A DNA stretch of 64,000 nt, taken from positions 124,001 to 188,000 of the forward strand of contig JACKAU010000003.1 in NCBI GenBank assembly GCA_020634855.1. Reading direction: 5' to 3'. Below the pieces are notes generated by a model, which saw only the letters and a program-made list of their open reading frames with translations, was not told the origin of the DNA and ran no database searches. Origin of the DNA: Anaerolineales bacterium (GTDB lineage Bacteria > Chloroflexota > Anaerolineae > 4572-78 > J111). Each line of letters begins with the position of its first letter. Position 1 is the first letter of the stretch. The position numbers and the translations under genes were made by a program. Of the stretch, positions 9,114 through 17,994 are shown piece by piece.

Positions 9114-12086
9114 ATGAATTTTACTTTACCTGTCTCACTCTCATTCTTATACCCGGCCTGGCTGTGGCTCCTGCTTCTGGCCCCGTTGTTTATTGCTCTG
9201 GGCTGGCCGGAAAAATCGCTACCTGACCGCCGGCAGCGGTGGGTGGGGCTGGGGCTGCGCCTGCTGGTGTTGGTCGGGTTGGTGTTGGGGCTGGCCGGGG
9301 CACAGTTGGAGCGGCCGGTCGATACCGTCACCACCGTCTTTGTGCTCGATGTCTCCGACAGTATTCCGGTCGAAGCCCAGGCTCAGGCCAAAGCCTTTTT
9401 GCGCCAGGCGCTGGCCGAAAAACCGGGCGATGACCAAGCCGCGATCGTTCTTTTCGGCGGCGATGCTCTGGTGGAGCGCCTACCGAGCCAAATGGACGCT
9501 ATGCCTAGCTTGAGTTCGATCCCGGTAAAGAGCGCCACCGACATCGAAAGCGCGCTGCGGTTGGCGTTGGCCCTACTGCCCAACGAGGGCGGCAGCCGGA
9601 TTGTGCTGTTTAGCGACGGCCAGGAGACCACCGGTCAAGCCCGCCGCATGGCCGAATTAGCCGCCGCCCGGCAGGTCGAATTGAGCGTCTACCCCTTGAC
9701 GCCCCCCGCCGGCGAAAACGATCAGAGCGAGGTCCTGGTAGAGCAGATCTCAGCGCCGAGCGAGGCTCGGCAGGGGCAGACGGTCCCGGTTGAGGTGACG
9801 GTCGTCGCCAACCAACCCGCCGATGCCACACTGCGCTTTTTTGCCGACGGCGCTTTGGTGGAGAGTCGCCCGGTGCGGCTCACTCAGGGCCGTAACCGTT
9901 TCAGTTTCACCGCGCCGCTCGATGAACCCGGCTTTCATCGCTTTCGGGTCGAGGCCGAAACCGCGAATGATATTCGTCTTCAGAATAATCGAGGCGAAGC
10001 CTTCACGACCGTCTTTGGCCCGCCCCGGGTGCTGGTGGTCGAGGGCGCGGCGGGCGAGGTCGAAGCCCTGACCGCGGCGCTTGAGGCCGCCGGTATGGAA
10101 ACCAACGTCATTCAACCGGGAGCGCTACCCCAGACCCTGCCCGATCTGGCGGTGTTCGACGCGGTGGTGCTGGCCAATGTCCCGGCTGAGGCGCTACCGC
10201 CCGACACGCAGACGCTGCTGGCCGGCTACGTACGCGATTTGGGGCGAGGGTTGGTGATGCTAGGCGGGCCGGAGAGTTACGGCGCGGGCGGGTATTTGCG
10301 CTCGCCGTTAGAGAAGGCGCTGCCGGTGGATATGGAAATTCGTAACCAGAGCCGCGAGCCGAACATCGCGCTGGTGCTGGCCGTCGATAAGTCAGGCAGT
10401 ATGGGCGCTTGCCATTGCGACGATCCCGACCTGCGCCAGCAGTACAGCCGTACGACCAGTGGTTTGCCCAAAATTGATATTGCCAAGGAAGCCATCTTTC
10501 AGGCCACGCAGGTGCTGGGCGATTTGGATTATTTGGGCGTAGTCGCCTTTGACAGCGCGGCCCGCTGGGCGTTGGAAACCGGCCCGCACCGCGACCTCAA
10601 CGCCGTCGAGCAGGCCATCGGTGGGATTACGGCCAACGGTCAGACCAATATTTTTGCCGGCCTGACCGCCGCCGAGGAGTCGCTGGCCGATGCGCCGGCC
10701 CGGGTCAAACACATCATTCTGCTGACCGACGGCTGGTCGACCGCCGGGGCATATGACCAACTGCTCGACCGCTTCACCGATGCCGACATTACGCTGTCGG
10801 TCGTGGCGGCGGGCGGCGGCTCGGCCGAGTATCTGGCCGGACTGGCCGAAGACGGCGGCGGCAAATATTACCCGGCCGCCACGATGCTGGATGTGCCTCA
10901 AATATTTCTCAAGGAGACCATTCGAGCCGCGGGCAACTTTATTATTGAAGAGCCGTTCTTACCCGCACCGGCAGTCGCCGGGAGCGACAGCCGGGCCACA
11001 AGTCCGATTTTGCGCGGCGTCGATTTGAGCAGCGCGCCGCCGCTGCTGGGCTATAATGGCAGTACGGCTAAAGCGGCGGCTCAGGTCGCGCTGTTGACGC
11101 CGCGCGGCGACCCGCTGCTGGCTACCTGGCAGTATGGGTTGGGCCGCTCGGCCGCCTGGACGTCGGATTTTAGCGGGCGCTGGGCGCAGGAGTGGTTGGA
11201 CTGGTCTGAGTACCCGCAGTTGGTCGGGCAGTTGGTGAACTGGACGCTGCCCACGCCCGGTGATGATCGCCTCGATGTGACGGTCACGTCGAGCGGCGGA
11301 GAAGTTACCCTTGAGGCGACGGTTCTCGATGAGCAAGGGCAGGGGCGCAGCTTTCTGGATGTATCGGCTCACATTCTGGCCGATGACGGGACGGCGACGG
11401 AAATCGAGCTGCAGCCGACCGGGCCGGGCCGCTACCAGGCGACCACCTCCCGGCCCGAAGAAGGCGTCTATCTGGCTCAGATTACGGCTTACGCTACGGC
11501 AGAAAGTGATGCTGCGTCTTCCGAGCCGGCGCCGGTGGCCGGTCGAACCACCGGACTGGTGGTCGCCTATTCGCCGGAGTACGCCGGGCTGGAGCCTGAC
11601 CTGTCTTTACTCAATGACCTGGCCGCGCTCACCGACGGGCGACAGTTGACCGACCCGGCCCAAACATTTGTCCCGACCCCGGCCGTCGGGCGGCAGACGC
11701 GCCCTCTGTGGCCGAGCTTGCTGTTGTTGGCGGCGCTGCTGTTCCCGCTCGATGTGGCGGTGCGGCGGGTACGCTTGGGTCGCCGGGAGTGGCAGCAGGC
11801 TCACCGTTGGCTGCTGGCCCGGCTCCCCGGCCATCAACAAACACCGCCCGCAGAACCGTCTCCACCCATTCACAGCGAATTGTTCGAGGCCCGGCAGCGG
11901 GTTCGACAGCGCTATACCGCGCCACCTCCGGCCGCGGATAGCCCCGTAATCGCGCCGCCACCGAAGCCGTCCGCTCCCATCGAACCACCGGCTCCCTCAC
12001 CAGCCTCGCCTCCGGAGAAGTCTGCGGATCAGGAGCAGGACACGTTGGCCCGCCTCCGGGCCGCCAAGCGGCGAGCGAAGCGGTAA
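9114..12086 (+). CDS. Membrane protein with two von Willebrand domains flanking a glutamine-amidotransferase-like domain
   Basis: 990 residues. The N-terminus carries two membrane helices (about 10-65). A first von Willebrand domain has an altered MIDAS (DVSDS) and LFSDGQET. A class I glutamine-amidotransferase-like fold runs from about 305 to 395 (RVLVVEGAAGEV to LGRGLVMLGGPESYGAGG); I see no convincing catalytic cysteine, so it is probably non-enzymatic. A second von Willebrand domain has a canonical DKSGSMG near 425 and LLTDGWST. A late membrane helix (LWPSLLLLAALLFPLDVAV) lies near 865, followed by a Pro-rich and then basic cytoplasmic tail. It closes the cluster, 118 bases after the previous gene. 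Confidence 0.88.
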   Translation: MNFTLPVSLSFLYPAWLWLLLLAPLFIALGWPEKSLPDRRQRWVGLGLRLLVLVGLVLGLAGAQLERPVDTVTTVFVLDVSDSIPVEAQAQAKAFLRQALAEKPGDDQAAIVLFGGDALVERLPSQMDAMPSLSSIPVKSATDIESALRLALALLPNEGGSRIVLFSDGQETTGQARRMAELAAARQVELSVYPLTPPAGENDQSEVLVEQISAPSEARQGQTVPVEVTVVANQPADATLRFFADGALVESRPVRLTQGRNRFSFTAPLDEPGFHRFRVEAETANDIRLQNNRGEAFTTVFGPPRVLVVEGAAGEVEALTAALEAAGMETNVIQPGALPQTLPDLAVFDAVVLANVPAEALPPDTQTLLAGYVRDLGRGLVMLGGPESYGAGGYLRSPLEKALPVDMEIRNQSREPNIALVLAVDKSGSMGACHCDDPDLRQQYSRTTSGLPKIDIAKEAIFQATQVLGDLDYLGVVAFDSAARWALETGPHRDLNAVEQAIGGITANGQTNIFAGLTAAEESLADAPARVKHIILLTDGWSTAGAYDQLLDRFTDADITLSVVAAGGGSAEYLAGLAEDGGGKYYPAATMLDVPQIFLKETIRAAGNFIIEEPFLPAPAVAGSDSRATSPILRGVDLSSAPPLLGYNGSTAKAAAQVALLTPRGDPLLATWQYGLGRSAAWTSDFSGRWAQEWLDWSEYPQLVGQLVNWTLPTPGDDRLDVTVTSSGGEVTLEATVLDEQGQGRSFLDVSAHILADDGTATEIELQPTGPGRYQATTSRPEEGVYLAQITAYATAESDAASSEPAPVAGRTTGLVVAYSPEYAGLEPDLSLLNDLAALTDGRQLTDPAQTFVPTPAVGRQTRPLWPSLLLLAALLFPLDVAVRRVRLGRREWQQAHRWLLARLPGHQQTPPAEPSPPIHSELFEARQRVRQRYTAPPPAADSPVIAPPPKPSAPIEPPAPSPASPPEKSADQEQDTLARLRAAKRRAKR

Positions 12087-12211
12087 GGGGGATCCTGGAG
12101 ATAAGAGATTAGTTTAGCCCAATTTCCCGTTGGCTCCCACCGGATTTGGCAATTAGGCGGCCAAGGTATGGATTCCACACGAGCTTCCCCACCCTAGGTG
12201 AGAATTGCTGG

Positions 12212-15200
12212 TTAAATCGAGGCTCGTACCTGCTTGGCCCAAGCTTGCAACCCGCGCCGATTGGCGCCGGCCAGGCGGGCCTCGGCGCGAGCCAGCGCTT
12301 GTTTGGCGACGGCTTGCTCGCCTCGCTGGAGGTGCAGTTCGGCCAGCCACAGGTCGAGTTGCGTTTGCAAATGGGGATTGGACACGCGGGCTACGACTTT
12401 CTGGGCTTGGGTTAGCAGCGTCAAGGCTTCATCCAGGTCACCCCGCCTGCGGGTTACCAGGGCTAAATTAGCCCGAATGTTGGCCGCATGGATCGGATTG
12501 TCAAACTTTTCCGCTTCGATAATGGCCTGCCTAAACCACTGGTCAGCCTCATCAAGATTATCCTCAGCCAGAGCAATTTCGCCCCGCGTGCTGTAGAGGT
12601 ACTGACGCGGCAGCATCAACGCATGCTTATCGGCAAACGCCAGGCCGTTTTCAATATGCGTATGCGCTTGATCGAGATCGCCGGCCAGCAGCGCCGTGTA
12701 AGCCAGATTGTTGTGACAGATCGCTTCTTGGTAAATATTCTGTCCCGTTTGAGCCAGAACCAGCGATTGCTGAAAGGCTTCGCGCGCTTTAGCGAAATCA
12801 CCCCGTTGTAGGTTGAGATTGCCCAATTCAAACCAGCCATTCATCGCCGCTTCAGACAACTCGTGTTCCACTGCTAGACGAAGCCCCTCGGCCAGATGCT
12901 CCTCAGCTTCTTTCATCGAGCGCCCGACTCTGAAGCCCCCGGCTCCCAAAAAGAAGTGGGCGCGGGCTTCGGCTGCCGGGTCGGTAATGTATTCCAGGTG
13001 AGGCAAGGCGCGTTCGACCCACTCGATAATCTTATCCCCTTCGCCGGACGGCAAATAAGAGAAGGCCATCATCAAACATGCTTTGACGATGTTGGGGCGG
13101 TCGCCGTTCGCCTCAAATGAGTTTAGCGCCTGTTGCAGCGTTACGCGCGCTTCATCCAAGGCGCCCGGCAGCAAAAACAACGCCTCAGCCAAATCCATTT
13201 GGCGAGTGGGGGTTGGGTCGAGATCATACGCTTGTCGATAAAAAGTGACCGCCTCGGTAAAGGCGACCAGACCCATGGCATGATCGCCGGCCATTTTGGC
13301 GTACTGCGCCGCCAGTCCCGGAAGATTGGCGGCGGTATAGTGGGCCGCAATTCGGCCGGCGACAGCGGGCAAATTGGAGCTGAACGCGGTCTCTAGCGCC
13401 TCGGCCGCCCGGCGATGGAGAAATTGGCGGCGAGCCGTACTTAAACCGTCGCGCACAACGGCGCCCACTAGCGGGTGACTGAATTCATAGACGCCCTGCC
13501 CTTCGATCAGCACGGTCGCTTCCAACAACTCATCGAGCGCGTTGAGGGTTTCCTCTTCGCCGCGCCCGCTGGTCCGACGCAGCGTCTCAAAATCGATGTC
13601 CGATTCCAAAATTGCCGCCGCCTGTACCTCCTGTTGGGTGGCCCCCGATAGGCGGTCGAGGCGAGTCTGGATCAAATCGGCCAGCGCCGACGGCGTATCT
13701 TCCGATCCGGCCCGGTTGAGTTCGATCAAGAAATAAGGATTGCCGGCGCTTTTGGTGTAAAGCTGCTCGATCAGGGCTACATCGCCGCCGAGAGCTGTGA
13801 TCAACTCGGTGGCCTCGATCAGCGTTAGACGCTCCAAGGGCAGATGGTGCACCTGCCCCTCGCGTTTCCACGTGGCTACGGTATGCACCAACTGAGCCGG
13901 TGCATCGGCGACGCGATAGGTAGCGACGACCAGCAGCGATTCGTTGCGCAGCCGGTCGATTAGATAAACTAGCCAATCCAGGGTAGCCTGGTCGGCCCAG
14001 TGCAAATCATCGATAAACAGCACTGTTGTGTGGCCGTTAAGCGCCCGTAGAACCTGAATAAAGGCTTCCAGTAACCGGCCACGCTCCTCTTCAGGCGGCA
14101 GATCGGCCGGTTCGGGTAGATCAGGCCGCAGTTCTTTGATCTCTGGTAGGAGGCGTGACAGTTCAGCCAGCCAAGTGGCTGAGATGGCTGTTGAGGCTTG
14201 TGACAAGCGTTGGGTGCAGGTGGCCTGGCTAAACAGCCGGGTTAGCGGCGCAAACGGCAGCGATTGGGTATTGTCCAAGCAACGGGTTTCCAAGGTGGTC
14301 AACGTTTCGGGCAGGGTGGCCGACCACTGCTGCCATAACCGTGTCTTGCCGATGCCCAATTCGCCGGTCAGCAGCACGATACGGGCCTGGCCGGTAGCGG
14401 CCAATTGCAGCGCCTCATCCATAACCGCCCGTTCGGTTCGCCGGCCCACAAACGGAGAACTGGCCGAGGCAGCTTTCTTGACCGGCCGGGGCGCAGCCGC
14501 CGTAATTGACATGGGGCTGGCCTGAATATGGCCGTTGAGAATGGCCGTTCGCAGCGACTCGGTCTCGGGTAGAGGGGCGACGCCCAACTCTTGGGCCAGA
14601 ATCGCCCGCAGGTTATCGTACTGGCGCACAGCTTGCGCGCGTTCGCCCAGGCGAGCGTGAGCCTCCATGAGCGCCTGATGCATCGGCTCCTGCAAATTAT
14701 CGTAAATTAGGGCTTGCTGGGCATAGGTGATCACCTTCTGCCAGTTGGCCGCAGCTCGGTGAACGGTAATGAGGGCATCGAGCAACCGCAGGTAATGGCG
14801 ATCCAACCGCTGTTGTTGAGTGGTCAGCCACAGTTCAAAGTCGGGGGCATCTAGCAGGCTTAGGCCGTCGGCCAGCGGCGCGCGATACAGCGTCACCATC
14901 TCTTCCAACCGGCTCACCTGGGAGGAGTCAGCCGCCGGTGAGGTGTCCTCGAAAGGGTGGATATCGACCCAAACCGATTCGGCTAAGCGTAAACTGTCGC
15001 CGTCAACCTCAACCACATCCTCGTCGAACGTTTTGCCGATATCCCACAAGGTGTTGCGTAGATTCTTACGAGCAGCCTGGGGTAGGCTGTCGGGCCACAA
15101 CAAGGTCATGACTTGCTCGCGGGTTTGGGTGGTTCGTTCCACAGCCAGATAGACCAGCAAGGCAATGCCTTTGGCTTTGGTGAGTTTAAGGGCATGATCG

Positions 15201-15250
15201 TCTTTAGTGAATTGGGGCGTCCCCAGGAAAAAACATTGAATGGTTGTCAT
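12212..15250 (-). CDS. BTAD/SARP-type transcriptional regulator with AAA ATPase and TPR repeats
   Basis: A 1012-residue STAND-like signalling regulator. Residues 1-95 form an OmpR-like DNA-binding segment (KGIALLVYLAVE, LLWPDSLPQAARKNLRNTLW). Residues 100-245 are the bacterial transcriptional activator domain. An AAA domain starts near 265 with Walker A LTGELGIGKTRL and Walker B TTVLFIDDLHWAD. The last 400 residues are TPR-like repeats that probably sense a partner or ligand. It converges on the von Willebrand gene 126 bases away. A TATAAT box lies only eight bases before the ATG, so the transcript may be leaderless. Targets are unknown. Confidence 0.9.
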   Translation of the reverse strand: MTTIQCFFLGTPQFTKDDHALKLTKAKGIALLVYLAVERTTQTREQVMTLLWPDSLPQAARKNLRNTLWDIGKTFDEDVVEVDGDSLRLAESVWVDIHPFEDTSPAADSSQVSRLEEMVTLYRAPLADGLSLLDAPDFELWLTTQQQRLDRHYLRLLDALITVHRAAANWQKVITYAQQALIYDNLQEPMHQALMEAHARLGERAQAVRQYDNLRAILAQELGVAPLPETESLRTAILNGHIQASPMSITAAAPRPVKKAASASSPFVGRRTERAVMDEALQLAATGQARIVLLTGELGIGKTRLWQQWSATLPETLTTLETRCLDNTQSLPFAPLTRLFSQATCTQRLSQASTAISATWLAELSRLLPEIKELRPDLPEPADLPPEEERGRLLEAFIQVLRALNGHTTVLFIDDLHWADQATLDWLVYLIDRLRNESLLVVATYRVADAPAQLVHTVATWKREGQVHHLPLERLTLIEATELITALGGDVALIEQLYTKSAGNPYFLIELNRAGSEDTPSALADLIQTRLDRLSGATQQEVQAAAILESDIDFETLRRTSGRGEEETLNALDELLEATVLIEGQGVYEFSHPLVGAVVRDGLSTARRQFLHRRAAEALETAFSSNLPAVAGRIAAHYTAANLPGLAAQYAKMAGDHAMGLVAFTEAVTFYRQAYDLDPTPTRQMDLAEALFLLPGALDEARVTLQQALNSFEANGDRPNIVKACLMMAFSYLPSGEGDKIIEWVERALPHLEYITDPAAEARAHFFLGAGGFRVGRSMKEAEEHLAEGLRLAVEHELSEAAMNGWFELGNLNLQRGDFAKAREAFQQSLVLAQTGQNIYQEAICHNNLAYTALLAGDLDQAHTHIENGLAFADKHALMLPRQYLYSTRGEIALAEDNLDEADQWFRQAIIEAEKFDNPIHAANIRANLALVTRRRGDLDEALTLLTQAQKVVARVSNPHLQTQLDLWLAELHLQRGEQAVAKQALARAEARLAGANRRGLQAWAKQVRASI

Positions 15251-15258
15251 AGCTTTAT

Positions 15259-15264
15259 ATTATA
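15259..15264 (-). promoter_or_regulatory. Candidate -10 box of the BTAD regulator gene
   Basis: A perfect TATAAT on the minus strand ends eight bases before the ATG at 15250, with no Shine-Dalgarno between them. The -35 region is poor. The spacing places the transcript start at or next to the start codon. Confidence 0.4.
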
Positions 15265-15378
15265 ACCAATTTGAGGACAGCGTCATAAAAGTGAGGACGA
15301 TGGAAAGGACGGCCAAGGGGTCAGATCTCAGGACACCTGGTCGTTATAATGAGGTTGTAAATTAAATTAAAAATCAAT

Positions 15379-15393
15379 TTGTGACAGACACAA
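15379..15393 (+). promoter_or_regulatory. Inverted repeat upstream of yceI, possible operator
   Basis: TTGTG-ACAGA-CACAA is a perfect five-base inverted repeat. It lies 27 bases before the YceI start, just ahead of the Shine-Dalgarno AAAGGAG, so it could be bound by a dimeric regulator. No clear promoter hexamers accompany it. Confidence 0.3.
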
Positions 15394-15420
15394 TGTCGAT
15401 ATATCTAAAGGAGATTTGAA

Positions 15421-15975
15421 ATGAGTTGGAAATTTGATAAAGCCCATTCCAGTGTTGAGTTCTCAGTACGTCATATGATGATTAGTAAAGTACGGGGTCG
15501 CTTTGAAGATTTTGAGGTGAGCGTTGATTTTGACGAAAGTAATCCGGCGAACACCACCATCGAAGCGACAATCGATGTTGCCAGTATTAACACCCGTGAA
15601 CCGCAGCGTGACGGTCACTTAAAATCGCCCGATTTCTTCGACGCCGCCACCTACCCGACGATGACCTTTAAGAGCAGCCGCGTTGAAAAGGTAGACGCCA
15701 ACCACGCCAAGCTGATCGGTGATCTGACTATCCAGAATGTAACGAAGCCGGTCACTTTAGATGTAGAGTATGTGGGCAAAGCGAAAAACCCCTTCACCGG
15801 CAGCGAAACCGTCGGATTTACCGCCAACGGCAAAATCAGCCGTAAAGAGTGGGGGATGACCTGGAACCAAGCCCTGGAAACCGGCGGCATTATGGTCGGC
15901 GATGAAGTTACCATTCATCTTGAAGTTGAACTAGTCAAAGAAAGTGAATCGGTGGCCGAAGCTGCTGCTGTTTAA
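15421..15975 (+). CDS. YceI family lipid-binding protein
   Basis: YceI proteins are lipocalin-like beta-barrels that bind isoprenoid or other amphiphilic chains. The 184 residues fit the family: N-terminal WKFDKAHSSVEFSVRHMMISKVRGRF, the central HLKSPDFFDAATYPTMTFKS, and C-terminal GKISRKEWGMTWNQALETGG. There is no signal peptide, so this copy is probably cytoplasmic, as in many non-proteobacterial homologues. The Shine-Dalgarno AAAGGAGA precedes the ATG by six bases. It stands alone between the divergent BTAD regulator and a convergent lipoprotein gene. The physiological ligand cannot be read from the sequence. Confidence 0.95.
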   Translation: MSWKFDKAHSSVEFSVRHMMISKVRGRFEDFEVSVDFDESNPANTTIEATIDVASINTREPQRDGHLKSPDFFDAATYPTMTFKSSRVEKVDANHAKLIGDLTIQNVTKPVTLDVEYVGKAKNPFTGSETVGFTANGKISRKEWGMTWNQALETGGIMVGDEVTIHLEVELVKESESVAEAAAV

Positions 15976-15981
15976 GAGACA

Positions 15982-16016
15982 GTTTGTTTGTTTGTTGGTT
16001 GGTTAATCGGTCGGTT
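15982..16016. repeat. Short-period GTTTG/GGTTG tract
   Basis: Tandem GTTT, then GGTT and CGGT units lie directly after the yceI stop. This is the same style as the tract at 22931-22960. It is non-coding. Confidence 0.6.
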
Positions 16017-16133
16017 GAATCAGAATAAATATAGGGTCCAAAGACTGTAGAAATTTACTGGAATACCCGCTACATCAATGATCGGAATCCACCAGTTGGT
16101 CCTGGTACTGATTCAATCGACCGGTCTAAAGCT

Positions 16134-16177
16134 AAAAAAATAGGCGCGAAATCCTACACGATTTCACGCCTATTTTT
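16134..16177. terminator. Bidirectional intrinsic terminator between yceI and the LprI-like gene
   Basis: The arms TAGGCG-c-GAAATC and GATTTC-a-CGCCTA enclose a six-base loop, flanked by an A run on the left and a T run on the right. The single internal mismatch becomes a G-U pair in the minus-strand RNA. It lies between two convergent genes. Confidence 0.85.
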
Positions 16178-16205
16178 ATATCATTTTACCAGTTCTATAG
16201 GGTTA

Positions 16206-16708
16206 TCAATACTGCTCAGAGGCCGGACACGGGCCTGTCATCCCCGCCCCTTCACATAAAAATATCTTCAAGCGATCTATTCGCTGTTGATTATAGTTAG
16301 CCAGACAAAGCTGATAATTGGTCGGCTGAACTGACCCTTCCCCGAAAAAGCTCGCTTCCCAGGTGCAGTTGGCGTCTCTGACCTGTTCCCACTCGGTCTG
16401 GAGTGTTTGCAGTTCGTTCCATTTGTCAGCGCTAACCGTTTCTTGCAGGGCCTCGATGAGTTGGCCCAATTTTTGGGCCGACTCGGTTGATTTGCTCTCG
16501 GCGCATGCGCTCAACTGGGCCTGCGATGCAGCTGTGTTCAGGCAGTCGGTGTCGTCCAAATCGGGGCGACCGGCGGCTGAGCTGACTGTGTGGCCGCGAC
16601 GGCAGCTTGAACCGTCGCGTCAAGGTCAGGTGTTGGTGAACCGGCGCAGGCAACAACCAGCAACAGTACGCCGGTAATAACAGTTACTCTGATAAAACTG
16701 ATAAGCAC
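16206..16708 (-). pseudogene. LprI-like lipoprotein gene with a single-base frameshift
   Basis: The downstream frame (from about 16559) encodes an LprI-like region: CLNTAASQAQLSACAES, a charged helix, and paired cysteines with a conserved WEQVRDANC. In this frame alone it has no good start. Upstream, in another frame, a GTG at 16708 follows the Shine-Dalgarno AGGAGAG and encodes a lipoprotein signal ending LLLVVACAGS, with the lipobox cysteine near residue 22. Joining the two needs one extra T in the run at about 16558-16560, which gives continuous sequence through ...APILDDTDCLN. The intact product would be an outer-face lipoprotein of about 167 residues related to lysozyme inhibitors. This may be a real mutation or an assembly error. 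Confidence 0.7.
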
Positions 16709-16757
16709 GTTTATCTCTCCTGTCTAAAAATAAAGAAGTACCTGTTTGTTTACCTAA

Positions 16758-17174
16758 CTATGGCGTGGGTTCGTCCGGCTGTTTCAGGACGATCAAGGTC
16801 ACACTGCCGTGGACCAACAATTTATCGCCGGAACCGGTTACGCGAACGGTGAGACTGACCGTTCGCCGGCCGAGATGCTCGATTTGGGAGCGGGCGATGA
16901 GCCGATCGCCCAGTTGGGGCCCTTTGAGATAGTTGGCCGTAAGGTTGGCCGTGGTTACCATTCGTCCCGAAGGGAGTAGCGGCTTTGGGAAAAAAGCCAC
17001 TGTATCAACCAATGTTGCCAGCAATCCGCCGTGAACTCCGCCGAAGTAATTACTGTGCCGTTCATCGACGATCACTTCCATAACCGCATAATCATCACCG
17101 ACATCCGTTAGCCTAATACCCAACGTCTGTAGCATGCCAATCTGGTTGGCCTGTTCAATTGTAACCGGTTTCAT
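16758..17174 (-). CDS. PaaI-type hotdog thioesterase
   Basis: A small acyl-CoA thioesterase-like protein of the PaaI/YdiI hotdog family. Family marks are NYFGGVHGGLLATLVDTVAFF, in which HGG begins the central helix, and VTTANLTANYLKGPQLGDRL. I place the start at 17174 (MKPVTIEQ) and not at 17186: the in-frame upstream ATG forms part of GGAGGG, which is a good Shine-Dalgarno for the second ATG. The substrate is unknown. Acyl carrier protein is encoded upstream on the same strand, 236 bases away, so a link to fatty acid metabolism is plausible but unproven. Confidence 0.9.
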   Translation of the reverse strand: MKPVTIEQANQIGMLQTLGIRLTDVGDDYAVMEVIVDERHSNYFGGVHGGLLATLVDTVAFFPKPLLPSGRMVTTANLTANYLKGPQLGDRLIARSQIEHLGRRTVSLTVRVTGSGDKLLVHGSVTLIVLKQPDEPTP

Positions 17175-17256
17175 CGGGCCCTCCATTTGTGATAGAGTCC
17201 GGCCATTTTATTACAAAGACCACAAATAAAATCAGAAACAGCCCTAAAAATGCAAA

Positions 17257-17384
17257 GAAGCTCAGGTTACAAAGGGTTAACCACGAGCTTCTTAGATTTG
17301 GATAGGACTACAACAAATGTTGTAACTGTTCAGCAGATAGCCGGCTACGCCAGCCGGTTGATTTGGCGCCGGGTGTTCCCGGCG
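17257..17384. other. Three hairpins downstream of acpP
   Basis: AAGAAGCTC and GAGCTTCTT form a stem at about 17257-17295; CCGGCT/AGCCGG at 17341-17357 and CGCCGGG/CCCGGCG at 17367-17384 form two tight stems. None has a clear T tail on the minus strand, so they may be RNA-stabilising or weak termination structures behind acpP. Confidence 0.4.
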
Positions 17385-17410
17385 GCCGATTTGTTTAGAG
17401 GTAAAGAAAA

Positions 17411-17653
17411 CTAAGCCTGATTAGCGTAGAGGTATTCAACTGCCTCGCCGACGGTAGTTATTTTCTGAGCTTCCTCGTCAGAAATTTCGCCGCCAAATTC
17501 TTCTTCAAAAGCCATAATCAGCTCGACCAGATCAAGCGAATCAGCTTCCAGATCATCTCGGAAGCTGGCTTCCATCGTAATATCGGCTTCATCGGCTCCA
17601 AGTTGCTCAACCACGATACCTTTTATTTTCTCATATACTTCATCTTTAGTCAT
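17411..17653 (-). CDS. acpP: Acyl carrier protein
   Basis: The 80-residue acidic protein carries growing acyl chains on a phosphopantetheine arm during fatty acid synthesis. Serine 39 in EADSLDLVELIMAFEEEF is the attachment site within the canonical DSLDxVE motif. Length, acidity and the four-helix pattern are standard. The Shine-Dalgarno AAGGAGA lies ten bases upstream of the ATG. A plausible promoter is found 65-95 bases upstream. Unusually, no fab genes adjoin it here; the neighbours are a thioesterase and a divergent phosphoglycosyl transferase. Confidence 0.97.
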   Translation of the reverse strand: MTKDEVYEKIKGIVVEQLGADEADITMEASFRDDLEADSLDLVELIMAFEEEFGGEISDEEAQKITTVGEAVEYLYANQA

Positions 17654-17718
17654 TGAAAATGTCTCCTTTTGGATTTTTTAGGATTGCCGAGAGTGGGTAA
17701 TCCGGCAAATATTAGCGC

Positions 17719-17746
17719 ATTTTACTGATGCTGGCAAAAGTCGCAA
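17719..17746 (-). promoter_or_regulatory. Candidate sigma-70 promoter of acpP
   Basis: On the minus strand, TTGCGA (17746-17741) and TAAAAT (17724-17719) are separated by 16 bases. They match four and five of six consensus positions. The transcript would have a leader of about 60 bases before acpP. Confidence 0.45.
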
Positions 17747-17956
17747 CTTATAGACCAGGCCGCAAAAGTATTTCACAAGTACCTCTTTTCACAAAAGCAT
17801 AAACACCCCGTCGTTTAAATAGTTGCGCCCCAATATCGATCATTTATCGACAAATTAACGGGGGTTGTTTGTAACTTTACCTGTTTTCATTATCATTTAT
17901 GTTAGGTTTGACTATTTTCAGTTGACCGGCACATTCTGAGTAGGCGAAGTCGTGCC

Positions 17957-17983
17957 GAAGGCGCCTGCGGCCTTCTGATTTTT
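17957..17983 (+). terminator. Terminator-like hairpin directly before the phosphoglycosyl transferase gene
   Basis: GAAGGC/GCCTTC with a seven-base loop is followed by TGATTTTT, ending 12 bases before the ATG at 17995. The 340-base divergent region around it holds no gene. It could be an attenuator, or simply a relic terminator. Confidence 0.45.
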
Positions 17984-17994
17984 GGTGGAATAAT

